Below are positions 9,822 through 19,127 of a stretch of 25,850 nt of DNA, piece by piece. Within the stretch, counting starts at the first letter, position 1; each line of letters begins with the position of its first letter. The notes under the pieces were generated by a model that was not told the origin of the DNA, did not search any database, and saw only the letters and a program-made list of their open reading frames with translations. The DNA lies in NCBI GenBank assembly GCA_032718475.1, contig JAUCBJ010002045.1:1-25850 (forward strand). Reading direction: 5' to 3'. Source of the stretch: Nemertoderma westbladi (lineage: Eukaryota; Xenacoelomorpha; Nemertodermatida; Nemertodermatidae). Made by a program: the position numbers and the translations under genes.

Positions 9822-10174
9822 CTTGGATGGTTGTTACACAAGACTAATAAGGGCAGCCTTAAACATCGGCCTTAAACATGACAAACGCCGAGCTCTATGG
9901 TACAATTATACCACCCGTATCAACCACCCTCTGTGAACGCAGATTAATATTCAGTGGGAACTGATAGAGAAGTAAACACGTGATCATACCAGATCTACTT
10001 TTCTGGCAACCAACACAAGGAAAGCCTAGCCGTGGACGACCGTCTATATAACATATATAAACTACCTTGAAAGGGATACTGAACTTGGGAGAAACGAAAT
10101 GGCGACAACTATGGAGAATCGGGAAGCCTGGAAGGATCTCATTTCCACTGTCCAAGGTCGCTCGACCTGGTAGT
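9822..10174 (+). pseudogene. 5'-truncated LINE 3' end, same family as the minus-strand LINE
   Basis: Read on the plus strand, this stretch encodes a decayed copy of the reverse-transcriptase C-terminal region. It begins DGCYTRL and RAALNIG, then contains MTNAEL at a one-base shift, a LLFWQPT-like block and the tail MENREAWKDLIS. The same features occur in the same order on the minus strand at 16325-16694, and both copies end near GGTCGCTCGACCT or GAGTTCGCTCGACCT. It has several frameshifts and stops and lacks everything 5' of this region, as expected from an aborted target-primed insertion. Confidence 0.85.
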
Positions 10175-10388
10175 GTAGTATCAAAAGTTAATAAGGTTCA
10201 TAATGAGTATATAAATAGTAGTCCTACCACGTAGACACACATTACTCGACAAGTCAGAGTCATTGACTTCGAACGATATCTAAAATCACTCTAGTTGTGT
10301 ATCGATATATTTACTCAATCAAACCGTAAGCTAAGCACCGTAAATTAGAAAGCTTAACCAATAATGAAATCCAACGGATCTAGGACAC

Positions 10389-10604
10389 TCCCCCCCCCCC
10401 CCCCCCCCCCCAGGACAGTTCCCCCCCGGACACATCCCCCCCCCCCGGACAGTCCCCCCCCCCGGAGACTTCCCCCCCGCCCATGTAGGACACTTCCCCC
10501 CGGACACTTCCCCCCCCCCGGATACTCCCCCCCCCCCCCGGACACTTGCCCCCCGGACACTCCCCCCCCCCCCCGGACACTTGCCCCCTGGACACCCCCC
10601 CGCC
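10389..10604 (+). repeat. C-rich minisatellite, GGACACTTCCCCCC units
   Basis: Irregular units of GGACACTTCCCCCC or GGACACTCCCCCC are separated by variable C runs. The unit is the reverse complement of the unit at 11600-11708. Open frames across it on either strand are compositional artefacts. The run lengths are likely to be unreliable in the assembly. Confidence 0.9.
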
Positions 10605-10753
10605 CAGTTAAAGTGTTAAAATTAATCTGGGTGCATCAAAGCAATAAACAAAAGTTAAAGATTGTTAACTGGTCAAGTTGTATCTTGACAAGTTTTTTTC
10701 AAAATTATAAAAGAAACATTTTTATAGTCAACTTTTGTTTGTTTTTCTTTTAA

Positions 10754-10927
10754 TTGGGGGCTGCCGCCCCCAAACCCCCACTTCTTTTCTTGGGGGCTGC
10801 CGCCCCCAAACCCCCGCTTCTTTTCTTGGGGACTGCCGCCCCCAAACCCCCGCTTCTTTTCTTGGGGACTGCCGCCCCGAAACCCCCGCTTCTTTACTTG
10901 GGGGCTGCCGCCCACAAACCCCGGCAT
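10754..10927 (+). repeat. Five tandem 36-bp units, each an 8-bp hairpin plus a C/T-rich spacer
   Basis: Units start at 10754, 10790, 10826, 10862 and 10898. Each has TTGGGGGC, a TGCC loop and GCCCCCAA, a perfect or near-perfect 8-bp stem, followed by ACCCCCGCTTCTTTTC. Changes in units 3 and 4 (GGGGAC in place of GGGGGC) and in units 4 and 5 (GCCCCGAA, GCCCACAA) weaken some stems. The regular open frames over it (repeats such as GGCRPQTP) follow from 36 being divisible by three and are not evidence of a protein. Confidence 0.93.
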
Positions 10928-11599
10928 TTCCCTGTGTGCCCGTGGTGAAAAACTTCGAGACCGTTTTGAAATAATCAATTCATGTTTGTATCATAAGATA
11001 ATAAATTGACTAAGCCTAAAGTAGGAGCTGTATTGAATGTTAACCAAATTAATATATAAATTACTACAATATTATATAATTCAACTAAATCCAATTAAAA
11101 ATATTGCAAGTAACCAGGAAATTTAATATGTATGTAGTGTGTATAATATCTATATATATAGTATGTATAGTAGTAATATGTATATCAATATGTAATGCTG
11201 AACACAGAATACATGTCGACGCATGTCGATTTTACCCTGGAGAGGAATAATTTTGATTGCAACAATAATATTCATCCCCATCTGCTACAATTTGAAGAAG
11301 ACATAATAACATACATAATAATACCTATAATTAAAACAATTAATTATTATAATTCTGTAAGTAATAAAAGCAGTATATCATTCGGGGGATGGAATTTATA
11401 GGTCATCTAATTAATTGTTTAAAGATTAGCAAACAATACGATGTAATTGCATTGATAAAATCCATAAATAAAACTTAAAATCGGGATGCAAAATATCACT
11501 TTCTGAGCTACGAAAGGAAAATTGGATACAACTTGTCTGGATACAAGCGGTCAGTTTACCTTACAAAATGAAAAATACGAATGTGCGAAGTTAAGAACA
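10928..11599. other. AT-rich spacer with a weak copy of the dispersed repeat
   Basis: There is no supported gene. At 11216-11262, CATGTCGATTTTACCCTGGA and the following GAGGAATAATTTTGATTGC resemble the dispersed repeat at 100-140 (GCGTCGAATTTCCCCTGGA, then GAGGGATGAAGTTTTATTGC). It is probably a diverged partial copy. Confidence 0.45.
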
Positions 11600-11708
11600 G
11601 TCGGGGGGGGAGTGTCCGGGGGGGAAGTGTCCGGGGGGGAAGTGTCCGGGGGGGAAGTGTCCGGGGGGGAAGTGTCCGGGGGGGAAGTGTCCGGGGGGGA
11701 GGTGTCCG
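11600..11708 (+). repeat. 15-bp G-rich minisatellite, AGTGTCCGGGGGGGA units
   Basis: Six full 15-bp units begin at 11611, 11626, 11641, 11656, 11671 and 11686, with a partial unit at each end. The unit is the reverse complement of the motif at 10389-10604, so the two arrays face each other about 1 kb apart. The VSGGE-repeat frame and its antisense frame are artefacts of a unit length divisible by three. Confidence 0.95.
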
Positions 11709-11882
11709 AACACCCATCCAATCAACCAACCCCAACATCGTCTGGTACCCTCACGATGCAATAACATTCCCGTGGTAGTGTTCCTTGTATTAGTTACACT
11801 CTGACAACTCGCGAAACTTTTTAGATTATTACAACAGCCATTTACGTTTGCCGTTTTTATTAACTCCAGAAAGACCAAAATT

Positions 11883-12542
11883 TTGACAGTTAACTTTGAA
11901 AGTCCTCAGCAAGTCTCGGATCGGATGAGCATAAGCTCAAAGGATGGTATTCTTGAGCATGTGGATGACTTCTGTTACCTGAGATCATGGATCCGGAAGT
12001 CAGGTGAGGACCTTCGAATACGTAAGGGAAAGGCATGGGCAGCCTTGAATAGGCTTTCCAGGATTTGGAAGTCACCGAGAATTAATCGGAAACTTAAGGT
12101 CCGATTATTTAGAGCAGCAGTAGTTCCAGTACTCCTCTATGGGAGTCTATGCTGGGCTCTAACTGCTGAGGACACCAAATCTCTGGATGACACATTCACA
12201 AGAATGCTACGCCGGGTTCATTGTGTCAAGTACAATGCACACATCTCCAACCAGACACTATATAACATTGGAGGTGTCTCATTGGTTCCCCCAAGCTTGA
12301 CACTGGAACAAAATCGCCTCCGCTTTGCAGGACATTGCTTTTGCCGTGAGGACCAGCCAGTGCATAATCTTGTACTTTGGCAGCCTCATGGAGTGAATAA
12401 GCATGGTGGACAGCCCATGACATTCTTGAGACGCATCTTAAAGGACACTGGCCTTGAAGATGCGAATGATCTAGCAAATATCATGGGAGATAGGGAGTTG
12501 TGGTGGCGCAATTTTGTCGACAAGCCGGCACAGCATTCTTAA
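11883..12542 (+). pseudogene. LINE reverse-transcriptase C-terminal fragment, second family
   Basis: An open frame of 219 codons matches the region downstream of the catalytic RT motifs in APE-type LINEs. It contains ILEHVDDFCYLRSWIRKSGED, KAWAALNRLSRIWKSP, LKVRLFRAAVVPVLLYGSLC, a LRRV block and RLRFAGHCF, and ends in the usual charged tail. The endonuclease, the palm with its FADD motif and the N-terminus are absent. The fragment therefore looks 5'-truncated, although its frame is still open, which suggests it is fairly young. It differs clearly from the family at 9822-10174 and 16325-21460. The sequence to about 12600 is likely its 3' UTR. Confidence 0.85.
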
Positions 12543-13454
12543 AAATGCAGCTGCAATGCAGCATGCCGATCCTAGTCCCGAGTTTGCCATTTACAGCTTA
12601 TTCTTCTTGTTAACAAACTGATTTTGGATGGCACCAACGTGAAATACATAAGAGGGAGAAAAGTTTGAAAGTGAAAATATTTTTTCTTCACAAAGACGCA
12701 CACAATTCGGTAGTAAGCCTACATATCCGCCAACTTTCAGCTTGAAATGAATAAAATAAAAATCACAAACTTTTTAATTTATTTTTCAACATCTTCTAGC
12801 CCTCTAGGGCGAATATAAAATTTGGTGCCTGAAAGACAACAACCTGATATGCAATATACTCTACAATATAATTATTTAATAAAAATAAGTGATTAATTTA
12901 ATTAATTACTATTTAAAAATTCATTCAAGAACAAAATATATTTATTCTAGAACGTATATATTTTTATGCTAAATAATAGCTAACATGTTCTAGAACATAT
13001 CATAAAAAGAAAGCAAAAACTAGCGAGAGGGTGTATCTATTTCTCACACAATAGTACCCCCGTAATCTTAATGGTCTTCTCCAAGGCCTTCAAAAAAGGT
13101 CTCCCGCCCACGCATGTTTAAGGTCCTTGAGACCAATGCGATCCAGAAATAGATAATTGGTGAATTCAAATCACTATAAGCCGTCATAACGTGAGTCTCA
13201 AACAACAGATACATATCAATTTGAAGTGAAATGGGTTGTCCTACAAGGTAACGACGCTCTTTCTCCTTGCTTATTATGTGATGGACTACGTGAGTAGTCC
13301 ACTGCTTGTGTGCTTAGTGCTTACTGTGTAAATATCAATACGGAACCTTAGCATCCTAGTCAACAAGATTGTAAAAAAATTTCACTTCAAAAATATTTGT
13401 TCAAAGTTTATCATTAAAGCGAAAACCATAAAAGGACTACAAAATGAAAGTGAA
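12543..13454. other. AT-rich upstream region of the long ORF
   Basis: Nothing codes here. Two palindromic TTCTAGAA words, which match the core of a heat-shock element (nTTCnnGAAn), lie at about 12949 and 12989, roughly 450-500 bp before the ATG at 13455. A perfect hairpin of TGGACTAC, GTGA and GTAGTCCA lies at 13282-13301. A short out-of-frame upstream ORF starts at 13444. No TATA box or CpG-rich promoter is obvious, and the transcription start cannot be placed. Confidence 0.4.
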
Positions 13455-16298
13455 ATGGACCAAGATAGACAAGATAATGCTAACTATTTTAGCACAAGTG
13501 GGAAAGATAATAACATAGAAGAATATAATAAAACATCTGCTCTCAGTGTTGAAACACAACCATTAAATAAAGATAAATTATTGAAGGAAATTTCAGGAGC
13601 TACAGACCTTGCTAGTGCTACTGGGCTTGATGGGTCTAAACATAATGACATACATTATGGGGTTAATAACCCCAATGCAGTCAATAATAATTGCAATGTA
13701 TTTGGTAGCAATGATTGTGACATTGAGGATAATGCCAACAATGTTGTGGTCGATAAGTTCCCTGGATATAGAGTGGTGCAAAATATATCTGGTAACTCTG
13801 AGAAAGACGAAAAAGCTATCATTGATAATTCAACTACCATTAAGCCCGATGTTTATAGAGACGACCACAATGTACGTAAGTGGGGTGGCGGTATATCTGT
13901 ACACCATGCCAATAACAATCCAACGAGCACCAAACTTGATGGATATAAAGACATTTACGGTATATTTAGTACCGATGAAAATCGCGGTCAATCTCATGCC
14001 GGTAATTCTAGGGTTAATAAGCCCCACGGATATGACGACATTTATAATATATTTAGCGATAATCACGATTTGTCGAAAGATACGAGAGAGAATACCACAA
14101 TTGAATCAATTGATGATAAATATGTAGATGATGTAAAGAAATCTAGCAACAAAAAACTCAATGGAGCTGCAGATAATGTGAAGAAATCTAGCAACAAAAT
14201 ATTCAATGGAGCTGCGGATAATGTGAAGATATCTAGCAGGAAAGGACTGAATGAGAATACTGCCAATGTGAGGAAATCCAGCATCAAAGAACATAATAGA
14301 GCTACAGAAAATGCGAAGAAATCTAGCATCAAAGAACTGAATGAGGCTACAGACAATTTAAATAAATCTAGTATCAAAGGTCTAGGTGGTCCAGATATGA
14401 ATAATGTTAACATTTCACATAGCAATGAACTAGTTCGTAATATAGAAAGTGTGGATAAATCAAGTATGAAAGACCTCGATGGATGTATGGAAAATGTAAA
14501 AAAATACAGAATTAATGAATTATGTAGATATACAGATAGTGTAAACAATTACATTGTCAAAGAGTACGACAAAGCTAGAGGTTATGATAAAAACTGTTGT
14601 ACCACCAAAGACAAATCATTAGATCCCAGTAATTTTAATAGTTACAATGTGAAAGACATCGACGGTAGCTCTGGAGATATTGTCAAACGCCACAGTAGAA
14701 ATAATATATCTTCAGATATTGTAAAGAAATCCGATGTAAAAAGTTTGGTTGGAAATGAATATAAAAGAAATGAGAACAATAACAGTGTCGAAAACGTTCC
14801 AATAAATAAAAAAGGTGTTTTTAATAAATTTAATGAGAACATTAATCCACACACTCTGAAAGACATTGACACAACAAAGCAAATACGAGATCTTTCAGGA
14901 AGATTCTTCACCAACATCAGTAATATCTATGATCAAACTAACATCACTGCGAAAGATCAACATGGAAAAAGTTATGAAGTCAATAAATATGTTATCGGAA
15001 TGCATACAAAAACCAAAAACAACATAACTAGAGCTAACAGACATGACTTCAATGAGAATGAGTTAGATATGTCTGTTGGTAAAAATTTTAAAAAGCACTG
15101 TATCAATGACCACGGTGAAGTAATGGAGAATGGACATGATTCCGATTTGGTTGACATTAAAGGGGAAATAGACAAATCTTATGTTCTCAGTGGCGATAAG
15201 TATGTAGTTAACAACATTAGTAACAAAATGTCCAATAAATCTGGAGGTATTCCTTATAAATCTGCTAATATTATTAATAGCACTAACAATACACCGAAAT
15301 ACATTCACAATGAATTTAAAGAAATTACGGATAATGCAGATGTTAAAAGGCATATGAACTGTGTTGTACATAATAACCTGCCACATATAAAGAATCAAAG
15401 ACGACTTGTATCACCATTTAGCCCGTATCCTCCCCTGAAAAACATTCAGATAGATAATAAACAAATTAATAATCCAAAGAATTTCCTCAATAACGTGAGT
15501 AATGTTTACAATACGTTTACAATACATATGCTTGACAAACATGAAGATGGTCCTGCTACATCTAAAGACATTATTATTGATAATAATATTAAATCCAGTG
15601 ATATACGTACCACAGAAGTTCCAAAAGATATTGATAATCTCTCCAATACCACTGAACTCAATGGTCTTATTGACAAAATCAACAACATTGGTGTTGTTGA
15701 CCTTAATGGATCCAGAGACAATACTAATAATTCCAATGTTAACAATATTCCTAAACATCATATTCACAAGTATAACAATTCAAGAGCAAAAGGGATGGAA
15801 CTTAAGAAATGCTTTGTTACCAAGCGCAAAGTATTAAAAGACATCCGAAATAAATCTAACGTTAACAATAAACATTATGGAACCAAATTCAGCCATGGAA
15901 AAGGAAGAAACAATAAAAATGACAAAGACCTACCAACCATTGTAAACCAAAAAGAAAATCTACCACCTTTTAGCCCATATCCTCCACTTAAACAAATAAA
16001 CAAATCAGTTGGCAACACACCTGAGATAATTATTAAAAACAATAGTAACACAAATATTGACAAATGCAAAGAAAATGATAGAATATCGAGAGGCATTAAA
16101 CTTAACATAAGTCATGACAAGTGCAATACCAATAATCGATTACCTTTGTCATCAAAATCACAAAACAATTGGCCGTTTAAACGAACACCAGAAGAGCTAT
16201 ATGCATTGGAAAAGGGATTTATTTTAGATTGCGTAGCTGTTGCTAATCTCAGTCATGAAAACTTTAAGGTAATAAACTCTAAGGTAGTAACTAGCTGA
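13455..16298 (+). CDS. Large Asn/Lys/Ser-rich low-complexity protein, KEN box and duplicated FSPYPPLK motif
   Basis: An uninterrupted frame of 947 codons in AT-rich DNA is far longer than chance allows. The chosen ATG has G at -3 and G at +4. The product is hydrophilic, rich in Asn, Asp, Lys and Ser, and has no signal peptide, membrane span or known fold, so it is probably disordered. Residues about 225-375 are imperfect 15-residue repeats of the type (D/E)NVKKSS-x-K-x-LNGA; the first six are exact 45-bp units starting at 14127. Two copies of FSPYPPLK occur at about 655-662 and 839-846, the second directly after KENLPP, which fits a KEN-box degron of the anaphase-promoting complex. The frame runs over AAG|GTAATA at 16267/16268, so the coding exon may end there and continue beyond the LINE. 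I do not recognise the protein. Confidence 0.8.
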   Translation: MDQDRQDNANYFSTSGKDNNIEEYNKTSALSVETQPLNKDKLLKEISGATDLASATGLDGSKHNDIHYGVNNPNAVNNNCNVFGSNDCDIEDNANNVVVDKFPGYRVVQNISGNSEKDEKAIIDNSTTIKPDVYRDDHNVRKWGGGISVHHANNNPTSTKLDGYKDIYGIFSTDENRGQSHAGNSRVNKPHGYDDIYNIFSDNHDLSKDTRENTTIESIDDKYVDDVKKSSNKKLNGAADNVKKSSNKIFNGAADNVKISSRKGLNENTANVRKSSIKEHNRATENAKKSSIKELNEATDNLNKSSIKGLGGPDMNNVNISHSNELVRNIESVDKSSMKDLDGCMENVKKYRINELCRYTDSVNNYIVKEYDKARGYDKNCCTTKDKSLDPSNFNSYNVKDIDGSSGDIVKRHSRNNISSDIVKKSDVKSLVGNEYKRNENNNSVENVPINKKGVFNKFNENINPHTLKDIDTTKQIRDLSGRFFTNISNIYDQTNITAKDQHGKSYEVNKYVIGMHTKTKNNITRANRHDFNENELDMSVGKNFKKHCINDHGEVMENGHDSDLVDIKGEIDKSYVLSGDKYVVNNISNKMSNKSGGIPYKSANIINSTNNTPKYIHNEFKEITDNADVKRHMNCVVHNNLPHIKNQRRLVSPFSPYPPLKNIQIDNKQINNPKNFLNNVSNVYNTFTIHMLDKHEDGPATSKDIIIDNNIKSSDIRTTEVPKDIDNLSNTTELNGLIDKINNIGVVDLNGSRDNTNNSNVNNIPKHHIHKYNNSRAKGMELKKCFVTKRKVLKDIRNKSNVNNKHYGTKFSHGKGRNNKNDKDLPTIVNQKENLPPFSPYPPLKQINKSVGNTPEIIIKNNSNTNIDKCKENDRISRGIKLNISHDKCNTNNRLPLSSKSQNNWPFKRTPEELYALEKGFILDCVAVANLSHENFKVINSKVVTS
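14127..14580 (+). repeat. Coding 45-bp tandem repeat in the long ORF
   Basis: Six consecutive 45-bp units begin at 14127, 14172, 14217, 14262, 14307 and 14352. At least three more diverged units follow after a short insertion. Unit length is divisible by three and all copies keep the frame. The conserved residues are N-V, the KSS triplet, a Lys three residues after it and L-N, while intervening residues vary. Variation in number should give length polymorphism of the protein. Confidence 0.9.
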
Positions 16299-16335
16299 TA
16301 CTGTAAGAAATACTTCTCGATAATAGCTACTACTA

Positions 16336-17549
16336 CTAGGTCGAGCGAACTCGGTCAGTGGAAATGAGATCCTTCCAGGCTTCCCGATTCTCCATAGTTG
16401 TCGAAATTTTGTTTCTCCCAAATTCAGTATCCCTTTCAAGTTGATCTATATAATATGTTATGGCCGGTCGTCCACGACTACGCTTTCCATGAGTTGGTTG
16501 CCAGAAAAGTAGATCTGGTATGACCTCGTCTTTACTTCGCCAGCAGTGCAAACTGAATCTTAATCTGCATTCACGGAGGGTGGTTGATACAGGTGGTATT
16601 GTACCATAAAGCTCGGCGTTTGTCATGTGTTGTCTCCAGCCGATGTTTAGGGCTGCCCTTAGTAGTCTTGTGTAGCAACCATCGTTGTTCAAGTGATTTA
16701 GACAGTGTCCAGGTCACACCCCCGTATAATAATACACTTTCCACTGTGACTCGAAAGAACTTAGTCTTCAGGTGCCTGCAGAGATCTGATTTCCAGATGG
16801 TATCCATTTTTGATAGAGCTACCCAAGCCTTTGCTTTCCTAACTTCTATGTCCTTTTTGCTACTCTCTATCCATGATCCAAGGTACTGGAAGTCGTCAAC
16901 CTTCCTTAGTTGATTATTGTCATTGCTTGTCAAGCTTCCATCAACATTAAAGGTCATGAATTCGGTCTTGGTAGCATTTATATGCAATCCAACCTCCTTA
17001 GCAGCCCTCTCCACTTTATTTAGTAGAAGCTGTGCATCTGCTAGGGTATTAGAGAGCAGGGCAATGTCATCCGCAAAGTCGGTGTCTGTGATTGTAGTTG
17101 CCGGATATCTACTACTTCTGCGTTCTTGAAGTGTGAATCCCAGGTCTTCACCCTTTGTGGCTGTCCTCATTGCGTAATCCAGCACAATTAAAAATAGTAA
17201 TGGTGCTAATGTGTCACCTTGCAGTACCCCAGCCAGGATTGAGTAAAACTCAGTTTCACTATCTGGTGAGAGTACCTGCACTTCTGTGTCACAATATAAC
17301 AATCCAATGCCAGCAACAATTACCTCTGGTATTCCATAAGCTCTTAGGATTTCAAGCATTTTGCCTCTATGGATGGAGTCGAATGCCTTCTTGAAGTCCA
17401 CAAAAGTCATTACTGCGGGGAGATTCTTTGACTTAATTCCTTCAATCAGTCTCCGTAGTGCAAGTATCTGAGCTATTGTTGATCTACTTGGTCGAAATCC
17501 GTTTTGGCTCTTACGCAGTAGTTTCTCTATGTGAGGCCTAATCCTATAT
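16336..17549 (-). pseudogene. LINE reverse transcriptase, catalytic and C-terminal parts
   Basis: RT motifs are clear: QNGFRPSRST, FVDFKKAFDSIHR (motif A, Asp), AGVLQGDTLAPLLF (motif B), TDTDFADDIALLS (motif C, the Asp pair) and VGLHINATKTEFM (motif D). They are followed by the DDFQYLGSWI, KAWVALSKMDTIWKS and SVLLYGGVTWTL blocks. A one-base frameshift near 16690 moves the tail (DGCYTRLLRAALNIGW to MENREAWKDLIS) into another frame. The open reading through motifs A-D means the copy is not very old. Confidence 0.92.
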
Positions 17550-17910
17550 GGGCATTTCCATGGAAAGTGGGACACATTAACTCAAAATAAAACGACACTG
17601 AAAACACTGTTTTAGTAGCCTATCTGTAGTAAAAATATGTGAATTTTCTGAATTTGTAAAAATTATTTGCAATTTCCGAAGTTTTGATTGACAATTAGTC
17701 CAAAATTTGGACACCCGATAATTTTTCTAAATTTGGTATCAAAAATTTCATATTTTGAAGAGCTTGGAATTCAAACTGGAACAGCAAAAGTATACATTGT
17801 TTGGTACCAACGTAAAGCCTGGGATATGTAGAATTTAACGGCATGAACTTTGAGATATAGTACCTTACCAGATCTCATTTAATACAGAAATAGCCTTCCC
17901 CTCCTCAAAA

Positions 17911-19127
17911 TGTAACGTCCGACACTTTTTTTGACAATTCTTTCTCTGATTCTTTTCCTAATAGCCAATTGACAAAATAGTTTTCTTTCTCTTCATGCCC
18001 ACGCAAGATGGCGCTACACTATCACAAGAATGGTTAACATGAAAAGCAATGCATTGAACTATGGCCAATTAAAGAGGTGTAACGTCCGACACTATGTAAC
18101 GTCCGACACTGTTCGTGTATTGGTTGAAACGTGTCTCTCCCCCCATTGCAATAATGATATTCATACTTATTTGTTTTAGTGGCAATTTTGAAGTGTGTTT
18201 GAAGAAAGATGAGGTGCACTGCTGCAGTAGGCCTACTGTTAGTAGGCCTTTCCTGTATTATACTGCACACGTGTCAAATGCCCGCATTTATAATGTACTT
18301 ATAGAAAAAATATCCAGTAGGATTAATACATTTACAGAAGTATCGCATGTCCAGTCCATTGAGATTTACCCGTCGATAACTAATAGAGAATACAGTAGAG
18401 AACAAATACAGGTAGCTAATAACCAATAATATAAAGACTAATAAAAAAGATGCCGAAGTCAAACGCTCAGAAGTGTAGAGAACGCAGAGAACGGCAAAAC
18501 CTCAAAGCAATTGAAGATGGAAAGTTAGCTGAATTGAAACAAAAGGAGGCAAAAAGAAAACGATTGGAAAGGATAAAAATCAAATTGGCAGGAGGGACAG
18601 CGAGAATGCGCACTACTCATCGCTTTGAAGTCAGTGCGTTTGGCGATGAAGATCTGCCTAGGTTTTAGAATAAAGGGACTTATACATAGAACAACTGTAG
18701 ATAATATCTAAATTTGTAACGTCCGACACCAGTGTCTGTAACGTCCGACACCATTCCTCATCGCTTACATTGTAGTTTACATTGTTTGTGGTTCCCATTT
18801 GAAGTAGCAGACCCCACAATCTTAAAAAAAGAAGGTTTGTTTTTGTTTCCAGCGGCACATCGCCTTTATAGCTCCAATCGGCATCATTTGAGAAGCAATA
18901 TAAAAATCTAGCAAAAAATTGTGTCCTTTTTGGGTAACGTCCGACACCTTTTTTTGAAATCCAAATGCTTATACAGGCACGCAATATTCAGTAGTGACTA
19001 TATAACAGTCCAAAACTTCGATAAATTTCCTCAATTTCAAATGCTAATACAATCTCTGAAAATTACTTTCTTAAAATATATTAACTGAAAACATGATCAT
19101 TTTTAAAAATGTTGTAACGTCCGACAC
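17911..19127 (+). repeat. Seven copies of the 15-bp motif TGTAACGTCCGACAC in the nested element
   Basis: Copies start at 17911, 18078, 18095, 18715, 18737, 18933 (first base G in place of T) and 19113. All seven are on the plus strand and identical over the 14-base core GTAACGTCCGACAC. The last one overlaps the right TIR. A degenerate inverted version sits in the left TIR. Three copies precede the small ORF and four follow it. Repeated subterminal motifs of this kind are typical transposase-binding sites, but here they also occur internally. Confidence 0.95.
18450..18668 (+). CDS. Small basic ORF in the nested element
   Basis: The ORF is 72 codons starting MPKSNAQKCRERRERQN and ending EDLPRF with a stop. 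It is very rich in Lys, Arg and Glu and predicts a charged helix or coiled coil over residues 8-48, suitable for nucleic-acid binding or dimerisation. It sits in the middle of the element between two groups of the 15-bp motif. It may be the N-terminal exon of a larger transposase whose remainder was lost, or a chance ORF. I recall similar N-termini (S-x-AQKCRE-x-RER) in uncharacterised invertebrate transposon proteins, but cannot verify that here. Confidence 0.5.
   Translation: MPKSNAQKCRERRERQNLKAIEDGKLAELKQKEAKRKRLERIKIKLAGGTARMRTTHRFEVSAFGDEDLPRF

Noticed and set aside
10754-10927. CRISPR-like array of 36-bp units with palindromes
   Set aside because: There are no unique spacers between repeats, the units are head-to-tail, and the genome is clearly animal.
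10354-10978. Proline-, glycine- and GGCRPQTP-rich frames on both strands
   Set aside because: They cross the C-rich minisatellite and the 36-bp hairpin array. Frames stay open only because of repeat composition and unit length.
11522-11764. 80-codon frame with VSGGE repeats and its antisense RTLPP-repeat frame
   Set aside because: Both result from a 15-bp G-rich minisatellite whose unit is a multiple of three. There is no start context, no conserved flank and no codon pattern beyond the repeat.
14063-14548. Hydrophobic minus-strand frames opposite the long ORF, looking like membrane proteins
   Set aside because: They are the antisense of the Asn/Lys/Ser-rich repeats; plus-strand coding is supported by length and repeat structure.
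18034-18429. Frames of 78 and 104 codons in the nested element
   Set aside because: There are no motifs, they overlap the 15-bp repeats, and neither has coding-like composition.
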